A DNA stretch of 64,000 nt from Plantago major (Eukaryota; Streptophyta; Magnoliopsida; Lamiales; Plantaginaceae). The stretch lies in assembly GCA_026545765.1 (NCBI GenBank), contig CM048839.1, positions 18,724,566 to 18,788,565 of the forward strand. Reading direction: 5' to 3'. The notes under the pieces are model-generated. The model searched no databases. It was not told the origin of the DNA and saw only the letters and a list, made by a program, of their open reading frames with translations. The translations under genes were made by a program, and so were the position numbers. This document shows, piece after piece, positions 36,640 through 47,773 of the stretch (position 1 is its first letter; every line of letters begins with the position of its first letter).

Positions 36640-39386
36640 GTTAGAAGTTAAAATCCATGTGTTAGCGTAAGAAAGCTACTCACCGAGCATAAATCTCCAT
36701 AAATTTGTCAAGTTCAGCACAGTTCGAGAGGACATAATATGTAGGCGCCTTGACTCCTTATCCGTCGACCATTACATCTTTTCTTCTCCAATAGGTCTCC
36801 CGAGACCCTAAAATTGAAATGGAAACGTCATCATCCTCTTGAACTTCAAATGTATACTGCGTTTACGGGCGGCCTAGATGCCTTCGTCGGGACATGGTCC
36901 CCAAAGTAATAGGAGCAGAAGGTTGCAACTTCCTCTCGCACGTAGGCATTGGCCATCGATCCCTCAGGCTTGCCTTTGTTGCTGACATACCTCTTCAATT
37001 TCCCCAAGTACCTTTAATGCATATATGTTGATGTAACACAATGTAACTTGGGAAAATTCAGACTTTATAAGTAAATGATTGCCTTGATTACACAACTCTC
37101 GAATGGATACATCCATCGATACTGAACCGGTCCAGCAAGCCTCGCTAGGTGAACCGGCAAGTGCTCCATAGAATCAAAGAAGCTCGGAGGAAAGATACGC
37201 TCGAGCTTGCATAGAATCAATGGTATGTTGCTTTCAAGATTTGCTAACACTTCATCGTCAAGCACCCTTGAGCATAAATTCTTGAAAAATAAGCTCAGCT
37301 CGGTGATCGCAATTCATACAAGTTTAGGTAGCATTTCTCGAAATACAACAAGGAGAAGCCTCTCCATGAACACATGACAATCGTGGCTCTTCATCCCGTA
37401 CATCTTTGTCCTCTTCACATCCACACACCGCCCCAACTTCGAGGCGTAATTGTCGGGGAACTTCAATCCCCTCACCCAATCAAATAGTTTGTTCCTAGAT
37501 TCAGTGTCAATTGTATAGCATGCCTTGGGCCACTGCCCCTTATCATTCTGCTTTGTCAACTCGGGCCTTTTACACAATGTATCCAACTCGGCTCTAGATT
37601 TAGGGGTGTCCTTTGTTTTTCCGGGAATGTTGCAAATCGTGTTGAATAAGTTCTCGAACACGTTTTTCTCAATGTGCATGAAATCCAAGTTGTGACATAT
37701 AAGAAGACTGCTCCAATAAGGCAAGTCCCAGAAGATGCTTCTCTTCTTCCATCCACAATTTTTGCTAATTTTCTCGTTATGCTTCTCCGACCAAAATTCA
37801 GTCACTTTCATAAGACCCAGCCTATCTATCTCATAAGTATTTACGCACCCGTAAGTTGTCTCGGGGCGCCTTTGTTCAGTACTTTGTTTTTCAAGAATTG
37901 AGTCTTGTTCTTCCTGAACGTATGGTCCTTTGGTAGAAATCTACGATGACAGTCAAACCAACATTCCTTTCCGCTCTCCTTCAGTCTAAATGCATCAGTG
38001 TCTTCCATACAATGTGGACATGCATTAAAGCCCGCGGTTTTCCTTCCAGATAGCATGGAGTACGCAGGAAAATCACTCACGGTCCACAGTAATGCTGCTC
38101 TCAATGTAAAGTTCTTCTTCGTTGACACATCATATGATGGGATACCATTTTCCCACAATTCAATAAGCTCCTTGATTAGGGGCTGCAAAAACACATCCAG
38201 CTTCTATGACGGATCATCTGCCCCGGGCACCAACACAGTCAAGAACATGAATGGTTCCTTCATGCACTCACCGGGGGGAAGGTTGTACGGTGTCAGTATG
38301 ACTGGCCAACAAGAGTACTTCCGGTCATTTCCAAACGGGTTAAAACCATCCGTACAAAGCCCCAAGCGTACATTTCTAGGCTCATTTGCAAACTCGGGTA
38401 GGTCTTATTGAGCTTTCCATGCGGGTGAGTCGATGGATGCTCCATTCTACCCTCTTAGGGATTACTGGCTCCTTGTGCCACCGCATTTTATCGGCACAAG
38501 CACTTGAAGCGTCTGACCTCTTCAAGCGAGGTGCTAGAGGAAATACCACATTTTCTTATGTGGTAGATTTTTCTTCAGCGTTTCTTTGACCCCTCCTTGT
38601 AACGCTTGTACCGGTCCTTACCATAGAACTTGCACTTCAGTAGATCTTTATCCTCCCCCCCCAATAGATCATGCACATATCCTCACAACAATCTATGGTT
38701 TCCATGGGTAACCCCATCCCCGCATCTTTTCTTCGCTTTGGTAAAGTTGGTGGAACTAGGTTTTCTTCGGACAAAGATCCGACATTACTTGTACCCATTC
38801 ATTGAAGCTCGCTTGATTCTGCCATTAACCTTACAACTCATTAGCCGAGCCAACAAAGACAACTCATGAGCTACACCCCGGATAAATCGGCTTCTTTGCT
38901 GATTCCAGCAAGTCAAAGAACACCTGATCCATAGGATTCAGAGGCTCCTCCACATCCCCCTCGGTTACTGGCTCCCTGGTGTCCATGAACTCACATCATA
39001 CACCATTTGCTCCATCCGTTCATGATCATAATTAGCATCTGATGTAGACGTATTTTGAGTACTTAGATCACATTTTTCTCCTTCCTTTTACGCTTTGAGA
39101 GATGCTCATAATCCATGAACGGTGCTCGGGTCTCACCATGATAACACCATACCTCATACTGAGATACGAACCCCTTACGTTTCAAGTGCTCCACTACCGT
39201 TTTAGGAGGCAAAAATTGTTTATTCCTACATTTGTTAGCATTGCAAGGGCACTTCATCTTCCCCCCACTCAAACAAGTAGTTTGTGTAAGCGCAAAAGTG
39301 ATGAAGGATTCAACCGCTTCCACAAAACTAGACTGAATTCTGCCATTAACTATGCGACGGTACATCCATGAACGATCGGGATTCAT
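36127..39386 (-). pseudogene. TNP2-type CACTA transposase, interrupted
   Basis: The N-terminal transposase-associated domain starts at 39386 (MNPDRSWMYRRIVNGRI, then KMKCPCNANKCRNKQF, a Cys-rich metal site, and VVEHLKRKGF). It continues with NPMDQVFFDLLESAKKPIYP (about 38930) and RNVRLGLCTDGFNPFGND (about 38350), then VFLQPLIKELIELWENG, SDFPAYSMLSG and CWFDCHRRFLP (38194-37841), the TNP2 core. Next come SIFWDLPYWSSLLICHNLDF with MHIEKNVFENLFNT and GMKSHDCHVFMERLL (37811-37314), IFPPSFFDSMEHLPVHLA (37265-37065), and the DUF4216-like LEYPGFPFKRTFLFE (36540-36127). Premature stops near 38400, 38860 and elsewhere plus frame changes indicate loss of function. It is the catalytic transposase partner of the protein at 33595-35660. 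Confidence 0.9.
36590..36636. repeat. (TA)n microsatellite
   Basis: Uninterrupted TA dinucleotide run inside CACTA-1. Confidence 0.95.
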
Positions 39387-40661
39387 AATTATATGATTAG
39401 CCTGACACGTCTACAATTATTAGATTTATAACATGCATTTTACGTTAATATAATCACCAAATAGTCTCAAAACACTTAATTAAATCTTCATAATCTAGTG
39501 TATATATACGAATTTACCGAATCAAAATTACTACGTACTTACAAACATCCTAACATTATACTAATTAACAATACAAATTCACAATCAATATATCAATTGC
39601 ACAAAGTTAACTAGTTAGTATACTATAGCTCCCATAAACATACAATTGATCTAATTAGTCAAAATTAACAAAATTTTCAAATTTGTCAACAAGTAAGGGT
39701 TCCAAAACACTCAACTAAATCTTTCTAATCCTACTACATATATGAAAATATCAAATTAACAACCCTACATACTTCCAAACATCCTAACATTATACTAAAA
39801 ATCCAAATTCACAATCAATATATCAATTGAACATCTCAAAGTTAACACACTACGTAATATAAGCTAAACTAACTACTACATACTTACAATAAACATGCAA
39901 TTGCTCAAATTAGTCGAAACTAACAAAATTTCCAAATTTGGCAAAGTTAGGGTTTTAGCCAAAATACCTTCGATTAAGTTGAAAAAAGATTAAATTGGTT
40001 GACCACACGAGCTCCTTGTCCACGAGCTTCGAGAAGACTCCAAAATTGGCCGGAATGGTCGAGTTTTGGTCGGAAATTGGAAATGGCGAATGAAGAAGAA
40101 AGAAGGAAGAAAAGAAGCTGCTGAAAAATGGAGAAGAAAAGGGCTACCGCCCGATTGTATATATATTTTAGCGACGGATAGCGATCCGTCACTAAAATCG
40201 ATTTTCTTTTTTTATATATATTTTTTAATCCGGTCAACTTATTTAGGGACGGATATAATATCCGTCCCTAAATAACGACAGATATTTTTATCCGTCGTCA
40301 AATAGCGACGGAAAAATATTCGTCGCTAATTTGGCGACGGATTGAGTTCGCTCAATCCGTCTCCAATCCGTCGCTAAACCTAGCGATTCGTCGCTAGGTA
40401 GCGACAGATAAAATCCGTCGCTATTCTCCGTCGCTATTTGGCGGATTTCTTGTAGTGGATTCAACATACTAAAAATAAACTATGGTAGTTATATGGTGCA
40501 CTACATTTTAACTACTTGAAATGTTCCACAACCAACATACCAAATTTTAAATTCTAACAACCAATCAAAATACATTTGGAAAAAAACTGACCAATAGGAA
40601 TGCTCGATAGTTCCACGTCAGCATCACACATGGCTATGCTCACAATGCTTGAAAATGCCCT

Positions 40662-40664
<3 letters not shown>

Positions 40665-40709
<45 letters not shown>
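40665..40709. repeat. (TA)n microsatellite
   Basis: Uninterrupted TA run about 200 bp outside the right end of CACTA-1. Confidence 0.95.
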
Positions 40710-40710
<1 letters not shown>

Positions 40711-41094
40711 TTACCAGTAATTACCTTTATTCTTAGTTCATATATGCAATCTCAAAATTCTATGCTTCTCAAATTCTATGCTACTCAAATATTCAACACT
40801 TTTTTTTTGCAATTTATATCTTATAATTGGTGTCTATGGATTCGTTTCGTCGCGATGTACCCAAATATATGTTCAAAATATTTTTCGAAATTTTACAAAT
40901 AAAGTTATATGTGATTTAATAAAAACTATATATGTAGTGAACATACTAAAAATATAAATGGTGGAAGTTATAAGGTGCATTGCATTGTCAAGAATAAAAT
41001 GTTCCATGGCTTATTTTTCAGAATTTAGAATTTACACAACCAATACATCTCATTTAACAATTTAATTTTTTATTTTAATATATAAATAATTTAT

Positions 41095-42203
41095 AAGGGT
41101 CATTTACATATGGACCCCCTGCTAGATTGGCCAATTAGAGATTCATACTTGCTATTTGAATAATTACATCTACACCCATTTTCACCTTCCGATGTTGACT
41201 CCGGCTCCTAGGTGTCAATTGTTGTTGATGTGGCAGACATGTGGATAAAAACTTAAAGAGAAATATATATTAATTATTTTTCCATCTCCTCCTCCTCATC
41301 TTCTTCTTCCATCTCTTCTTTTTCAACCTTCAACAATAACAATATGCTCCACCACCACCTCGTCCTTCGATCAACAACGACAACCACCACCACGTACGGC
41401 TAACAACGACCACCACCATAACAACAAAAGATGAACACTAAAAAAAGGAAATAAATTATGTCTCCATTGGAGACCCATTTCAAAAGAGCTTCCAATGGAG
41501 ACCTAATAAAGCTCCGATTGGGGCTGTTTTCCAGACCTAACGGAGGTGTAAAAGCGCTCCGGCAAGAGCTCAAAATCGAGCTCTTGCAGAAGTTGGTGCT
41601 CGATTGGAACATTTTCAATCAATCGAGACTTTGTTGGCCTCCATTGGAGACCCATTGGAAGCTTTTGAAATGGATCTCTAATGGTGATTCGATTTTTTTG
41701 CTTTTTTTTTTTTATTTTGAAAAGTTTTGAGTTTGAGTTTCAAGAATTAGATATTTGTGGAGGATTGTGTTGCAATAATGGTTGGGTTGATTTATCAAAG
41801 TAAATTTTCTATTTGAATTTTCAAAAAAAAAGTGGGTCAATTTAGTAAAGTATATAAATATAGAGATCAAATTTGTAAATTGTGAAAACTTAGAAAATAA
41901 TTTATCTATGTTTTTTAGGTCTAATTCTTAACGGTTTAAAGTACTTTTACAGTCAATTACAAACAAACCAAGTTAAAATTAATTAATATATACGGATTTA
42001 ATGACATGGCAATCCATGTCATCACTTAGCGTGTGTCTCCGGCCAAGCTCAAGGCTTATATCACCTCCGACGTTGACTTTTGGGTGTATTTGTAATTATG
42101 TTTTAAACGTAGTTCAATTTTTGGAACAATTCGTAATTGTTCAAACTGCATGTATGAATCTGCAAAGTGGCTATCTTGGAGGGGTGAGTTTTGTAAATAT
42201 CTG
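41095..42203. mobile_element. Mutator-like non-autonomous element with 9-bp TSD
   Basis: Flanked by ATAATTTAT at 41086-41094 and 42204-42212. The left end (AAGGGTCATTTACATATGG, then ACCCCC) and inverted right end (CAGATATTTACAAAACTC, then ACCCC) are related terminal repeats. The similarity runs inward over more than 100 bp (GATTCATAC, TTTGAA-AATTAC and TGTTGACT-like blocks). No transposase is present; an ORF at 41458-41730 has no family and contains a duplicated GGAGACCCATT motif. The 9-bp TSD and long TIRs point to a MULE. Confidence 0.8.
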
Positions 42204-43075
42204 ATAATTTATTTAATTAATAATAATATATAAGATTGGTGTCTATGGATTCGTCTTGTCGCGATGAATCCAAATATATGTTCAAAATATTTTTCGAAGT
42301 TTTGCAGATAAAGTTATATGGAATTTTTTAAAAGCTATATATATGTAGTGAACATACTAAAAATATAAATAGTGGAATCCATAAGGTGCATTGCACTGTC
42401 AAGAATAAAATGTTCCATTTCTTAATTATTTCCAAATTTAGAATTTATACAACCAATACATTTCATTTAACAATTTAATTTTTTATTTTTAATATATAAA
42501 TAATTTATTTATTTAATAATAATAATATATAAGATTGGTGTCTATGGATTCGTCTTGTCGCGGTGAATCCAAATATATGTTCAAAATATTTTTTAGAGTT
42601 TTGCAGATAAAGTTATATATGATTTAATAAAAAGTATGTATACAATTAACACACAAAAAATATACAGTACACTTCTAAATTATTATTTTATTTTTGATTT
42701 AATTTTGTTAATGAAACTCCATAAAATTCAAACAGACATGCCACAAATGATTTTGTACATGTAACATGCCTCTTCATTCAGATAGGTCACCAATTTTATT
42801 ATATATTTAAATGTAACAACCACAATATCCCTTATCATGTCTAATACATAGTATATAAGTACTGTATCCACTACCAAAAAAAAAGCAGCAATTGTGATGA
42901 AAAAATTCATCACAGAAGGCTTGTTTTTCGTCATTTTTGACATTTCGTGAGGAAAAAAATTCCTCACTTGTCGTCACGGTAGGTCCCTCACATTTGATCA
43001 AAAGTGAGGCTAGGGCTTTCATCGGTAATAATCAGGTACCAATTGTGAGGAAAATTTTCGTCACTTGTCGTCACT

Positions 43076-44236
43076 TTTGCTAGAGCAAAAATTAAAAAAA
43101 AATTCTAAAAATTTCTTTCAAACTTCAATTTGATATATTCCTTCCCTTTCCTATATCAAAAAATTACATTGACATATACTCTAAATCACTACAAGTCTAC
43201 AACGAATGAAATCCGAACAACTTATAAGATCTAAAACTTCATAACATTGCTTCGTGCACTTCCGACAATGGTTTCTCCATCACTCCAACTGAAACTCTGA
43301 AAATGATGCTGCACCAAATATGAGCACCTGCTGCGTATTCCCTGAAAGGAATCATGTGATAAATACGCAACGATGCAACTAAATATGCATTTGAACAGTT
43401 CACAGTGATCACTTATGAAATTACAAAGACAGTACTCTGAATTTCGATATAAAATGATCGTGCGTACTTCCAAACAATCCGTAAGCCTTAAATGAACACC
43501 CAGAGATAAAATCATCATCACTATATATACACTATTAGCAAATGCAGTTGAAGAAAATTGAGTTTGTGAATAAGAGTTATCCATGCCTTGAAGAGAGAGA
43601 GAAATATAGACCAGGCCAACAAACAAACAAACAGTAACAAAAGATGTAATGAGCTGAAGTTGAGAAAAGAAACAATGATCTGCAATCTATAAAACACGGG
43701 AGAACCAAGGCAATCAATTCACAATTATCACTTATGAAACAGCTATGATCAAATAGTTTCTTGTCGGACCTAGAAGAACAACTCTGAGACATGTTTCAAT
43801 ACCAGCTATCATCTAATACCAGAAGAACCGATTAGCGATTACTATAAGAAATAGGAACTTTAAGCCAAAATTGAAGCCCGATATGTTAATACAAATCTGA
43901 GACATAGCAGACTAAGATGGGATAAGTTATTGCCTTATCTAAGTGCTAGAGAGAAGCCAGAATACTATGTTGTCCATGAGATTCTCAAACATTGGTGAAT
44001 GCAACTTCAAATCCATTTGGATAATCATGGTAGTCAATACAACTGGAAATGAAAATAACCAAAATGGTGTTACTAGTAGAGAAAAAAAGGAAACAAGATA
44101 CTGCACCATGAAATCACAAGAGATAATGCCATAATATATATTTCAAATTATAGTCTTACACTGTCTGCTACAGTCTACATGTAGAGCGACCCATAAAGAT
44201 AAAAGTAAAACCAACATTAGATACCAGTCCAATTAC
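43076..44236. other. CACTA-2 cargo of uncertain origin
   Basis: Possibly intron from the captured PPC4 gene on its right side. A segment at about 43236-43345 follows a good acceptor on the minus strand (CCTTTCAG) and reads GIRSRCSYLVQHHFQSF, which I do not recognise as PEPC or anything else. Nothing else is assignable. Confidence 0.3.
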
Positions 44237-45336
44237 CTGTGGTGAGTTTCAGCAATACCAGTCAGGTTTAGATAATGACTGAATGCACGAGCTAGTGATA
44301 ACGCTTCCTCAAGAGTCATCTTCGACAATTCCGCAGCTAGTTCCTTCTCAAGCACCTCAGCAGTGTCCTCAAGTCCAGCCATTCTCATGTTGCATGCACT
44401 CCATAGCCACATTGATAAGTAGTCACTAACTCACAGTTATCCATACAAGAGTCTTAATCTATTAGAGGAATCCAGCTATCCTGAGGAACAAAATATTTTC
44501 CAGCTATCTTTCATTTAACTGGTGTAATCTCGTAAACAAATTTTATCTACTGAGGAACTGAAGCTCCGATGTCAATAAATCACAGTTTCAACAAACAAAA
44601 AAGCATTCATCTAACATCCACATCCCATCATCGTTCAACTAGACACAGACCATTGCCATCCACAAATTCCCCAAGCAAATCCAAGTCGTATACATTCCAA
44701 AAACAGAGCAACATACACATACCACTCAATAGTCTATACTTTTCACAATCCAAAAAATTAAAGCAACAGATCACAAATGAACAAACCAAACTCCAAAACC
44801 TAAAAACATAACAGTAAGCATAGCTCCTCACATACTGCACGCAAATGCACAAATTAAACTCTGAATTCCGAAACCTAACAATAAGCATAGCTCGTCGTAT
44901 ACTGAACACAGATGCACAATCGAACTCAAAAACGTACAAAAAAACAGTAATCATAGCTCATCCCATAGTAAGGAACAAATGCACAAATCAAGCATAGTGA
45001 GCACGAATTACAGGAAGCTAAAACAGAACATCAATCTACCACATACATCAAAAACGTCGATCGACTGCATAAGAAACCTAATACACTCGGTTAGCATCGC
45101 TTCACAAGCATCAATCGGTTAACTCCAAAGTCTCCAATCAAAACAAAATCAGCGAAGGGAAAAAGCAAAATAGTGCACGGGAAATACCGAAATGCGAGCG
45201 AAGAAGAAAGCACAAAACAAACCTGAGCAAGTACTCTAGTTTTCCCGAGCTTGTCCATGAACCTTGGGCCGAATTCTCTCTGAAGAACATCGTTGAGCAG
45301 GTTACCAGGCAGCCTACAGTCATCCTCGAAGCCAGA
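44237..45336 (-). pseudogene. PPC4: Captured fragment of bacterial-type PEP carboxylase (PPC4-like), two exons and an intron
   Basis: Exon A (about 45336-45223, minus) reads FEDDCRLPGNLLNDVLQ and then DKLGKTRVLAQ, the N-terminal segment of plant bacterial-type PEPC just after the start region. It ends at an intact donor (CTCAG|GTTTGT). Exon B (44400-44237) reads ACNMRMAGLEDTAEVLEKEL, AAELSKMTLEEALSLARAF and SHYLNLTGIAETHHR, and ends at a GTAATT donor. The exons join in phase (LAQ to SAC). The exon B acceptor appears altered (CTATGG before AGTGC). The catalytic PEPC domains are absent. Only about 90 residues of a protein of more than 1000 are present, and they lie inside transposon ends, so this is gene capture rather than a host gene. 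Bacterial-type PEPC normally partners plant-type PEPC in the cytosol and on mitochondria. Confidence 0.88.
44800..45000. repeat. Three imperfect units in the captured PPC4 intron
   Basis: Roughly 60-bp units, each with AACAGTAAGCATAGCTC-like and AATGCACAAATC-like parts, near 44805, 44873 and 44942. Confidence 0.65.
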
Positions 45337-45443
45337 AAGGATTTTGATCCAGAAAATCGTGTTGCAGAAACTTTCATTCCATAGCCGATCTGGTCAAGTG
45401 AAAAAACTCAAACCGATTGAATTGGGGATAAACAAGCTGATAC

Positions 45444-46017
45444 TGTAGTGATCCCAGCTATCCAGGAGAAGACGAAGATTACAATCAAACCATTGAAGAT
45501 TTGTCTGTGATTGTAACAGAAAATCAAATACCAGTTAATCCGCCAACTCCAGATCGCGAATCAACCATCTCAAGCTCTAAAGCAGCTTCTACAGACGATA
45601 GTCCAAGTCGTGAGTAGTCAGAATAAGTTAGAACGGCACCGTTTTGACAATGATAAGATACCGTTGATCTGCAACGGATCTTTTTAATCCAACGGTGGCT
45701 GAATTTCCGTACAATTTTCGAATAATCTGGCAGGTTTGTGAGACCACCGGGGTCGAATTTTCCAATCTGGCACATAATGGAAGGATGATGCGACACTGAT
45801 TTCCATCAGATCATTCTCTGCCATTAGATCAGTTCCGTACGCTTTTCTAGCCGCTTGTGGCATCTTCTAGCTATAAATTTTATCCGCAGTTCTTATTTGT
45901 TCTTCAGATAATGAGAATTGTTCTAGTTTTAGTTTAACACTCTTGTTCATCTCCATTGTTGCTCTTTAGTAGTCTTGTTTATTGTTCATATTGTCAAGAT
46001 TGCTAGGGGATGCAACA
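45444..46017 (+). repeat. 5' LTR of the gypsy element
   Basis: 574 bp. The TATA box CTATAAATTT lies at about 45871-45880. It has an extra segment of about 47 bp (near 45733-45778) that the 3' LTR lacks. The following bases (TTGGCATACAGAGCC, 46020-46034) resemble a degenerated initiator-Met tRNA primer site. Confidence 0.95.
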
Positions 46018-46085
46018 GATTGGCATACAGAGCCAGGTTAGTTGAAGATTCATCTGAATTCGACGCTTTCCACCTCTCTGATACT

Positions 46086-46904
46086 ATGGTTAACACAACT
46101 GCACAAACTAGAATCGATGAGGCTTTAAACTTAGCTAATGCGGCACAAGAACAACTAAACATTCTTTAGTCCAAGCAAGCTATTGATGCCGAGATTCAAA
46201 GGGGTATTCAAAGTGAGTTACATGTCTTATCAGAAAAGTTAAGAGTGGATTATGAAAACAATAGAATAGCCACTCAAAAACTTGATTTCCAGATGAGTCA
46301 GGTGATAGAGTTCATTTAGAGCTTCCGCAAACCACCTGATCCACCTAATTATAATATGAGACAAAGAGTTGTTAATGGGGATGACAGAAGTCCTGGTAGT
46401 AGCTCAAATATGGAAAGAGACCAGCTTGATACTGGAAACTCAAACCGTTATTTGTCTAGTGCTATATCCAGACTAGAGTTTCCTAGGTTTGATGGCATTA
46501 ACCCAAGGTCATGGGTGTTTAAGTGTCACAAATATTTTTCAGTGGTCACAGATATACCAGATCATCAAAAGGCGCATATAGCATCCGTTTATTTTGATGG
46601 TAGGGCTGATATGTGGTACCAAAACCTACTCATTAAACATGGCACTGTCTCATGGGAATTTTTAGTGACCAAGGTTTGTGAGAAATTTGGTAACATTAAG
46701 GAGGAAACAGTTGTAAGAGAGTTTACTCGAATACAACAGGTCTCTTCACTACAGGATTACATTGATAGATATGAAGAGCTTAGAGCTCTATCTTATTTGT
46801 TTGGAGGTGAACAATCTGAGAGTTACTACATAGGGGTGTTTACAGCTGGTCTAAAGAAAGATCTTAAGGCCCTTGTGCTGGCACAATATCCCAGAATTGT
46901 ATAA
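46086..46904 (+). pseudogene. gag of the gypsy element, with in-frame stops
   Basis: One frame from MVNTTAQTRIDEAL at 46086 to the stop at 46902-46904, interrupted by TAG at 46167-46169 and 46317-46319. The capsid-type Retrotrans_gag region has FDGINPRSWVFKCHKYF, YFDGRADMWYQNL and LQDYIDRYEELR. It would form the particle core; the stops make it inactive. Confidence 0.9.
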
Positions 46905-47630
46905 ATGGCAATGCAAATGGCTACAGAACAAGAAAGTGTTCTTGAAGTCATTAGAGGGCCTACAAGAATGATTACTCATGCTAAACTTATAAACATTGTC
47001 AGTACACTAACCACTTACAAGCCCAAAACAGCTCTAGAAACATCTCAAAACAACCAACTACCCAGAAAGTACCTTACTAGAGATGAGATGAAAACTAGGC
47101 ACCAGGCAGGGTTGTGTTACAACTGTGATGAAAAATGGATTAGTGGACACAGATGCAAAAGTCCAACCATTTATCTGTTGATGTCTGAAGAGGAAGAGAG
47201 GATTCACTATGAGAATGTGCAATCCAATATCCACATTGAAGAAATCTCTGAAACCATCAATGAAGAAGAAGTTGAGATATCCATTAATGCATTACAAGGC
47301 AGCTCAAGCCCAGGCACACTCAAGTTTATGGGAAGAGTGGGTGACAATGAGCTATGCATACTCATAGATACAGGAAGCACACATTCTTTCATTGATCATG
47401 ATATTGCTCTTACTCTTGGTTTGAATTTAAAACCTATTAATCCAGTGGGTATTAGTGTTGCAAGTGGAGGAAAACTCAGGTGTGAAAATTTATGTCCTAA
47501 GATTGAATGGGAGATTCAAGGGCATAAATTTGCTTTCCCAGTGAGATTACTCAAACTGGGAGGCTATCACTTGGTCCTAGGAGCAGACTGGTTGGCTAAA
47601 CTTAGCCTGTGGAGTTTGATTTCAAACTAA
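46905..47630 (+). pseudogene. Nucleocapsid zinc knuckle and aspartic protease of the gypsy element
   Basis: Continues in the gag frame after one stop codon. The knuckle is CYNCDEKWISGHRC (CX2CX6GHXC-type, spacing slightly unusual). The protease active site LIDTGSTHSFI is intact, with GADWLAKLS near the end. A frameshift near 47608 separates it from the RT frame. Confidence 0.9.
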
Positions 47631-47773
47631 AAAGATTAGGCATCAATGTGAACAATCAAAAGCTCTATATTAATGCTATTACAAACACTAATGTAACTGC
47701 TGAATGTCACTTGATTACAGGTAAAGGAATGCATAATCTGCTATAGGATGATACTATTGGAGCTATAGGCCAT

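Larger units (their letters stand above)
33006..40457 (-). mobile_element. CACTA (En/Spm) transposon, complete ends (CACTA-1)
   Basis: Starts CACTACAAAAAAAATACCAG and ends TTTCTTGTAGTG, with a GAT target duplication at 33003-33005 and 40458-40460. Subterminal regions (33030-33380 and 40165-40440) are packed with TAGCGACGGA and its inverse TCCGTCGCTA, the expected transposase-binding repeats. Two genes lie on the minus strand: a TNP2-type transposase (36127-39386) and a Transposase_24-type accessory protein (33595-35660). At 7452 bp with TSDs and both genes recognisable it is an autonomous-type element, though its transposase is now broken. Confidence 0.95.
32890..42650. repeat. Tandem array of a roughly 300-bp repeat, split by two transposons
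   Basis: Copies share GGTGTCTATGGATTCGTCTT, GTCGCGRTGAA, ATATATGTTCAAAATATTTT and GTGAACATACTAAAAATATA. Copy 1 begins near 32897 and is cut by a CACTA element (33006-40457), resuming at 40458 with AACATACTAAAAATAAAC. Copy 2 begins near 40829, copy 3 near 42236 and copy 4 near 42536; the last two are 300 bp apart. A Mutator-like element (41095-42203) separates copies 2 and 3. No ORF lies in the unit, so it is satellite-like or a tandemly duplicated TE fragment. Confidence 0.75.

Noticed and set aside
36940..37020. Host gene in the 33-40 kb region
   Set aside because: All coding signals there match CACTA TNP2 or Transposase_24 proteins and lie within CACTA ends with a GAT duplication.
45444..45456. 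GTAGTG at 45446 read as the right end of CACTA-2
   Set aside because: The same sequence begins both LTRs of the gypsy element, which has TG...CA ends and GATAC duplications. The true CACTA end with an ATC duplication is at 52964.
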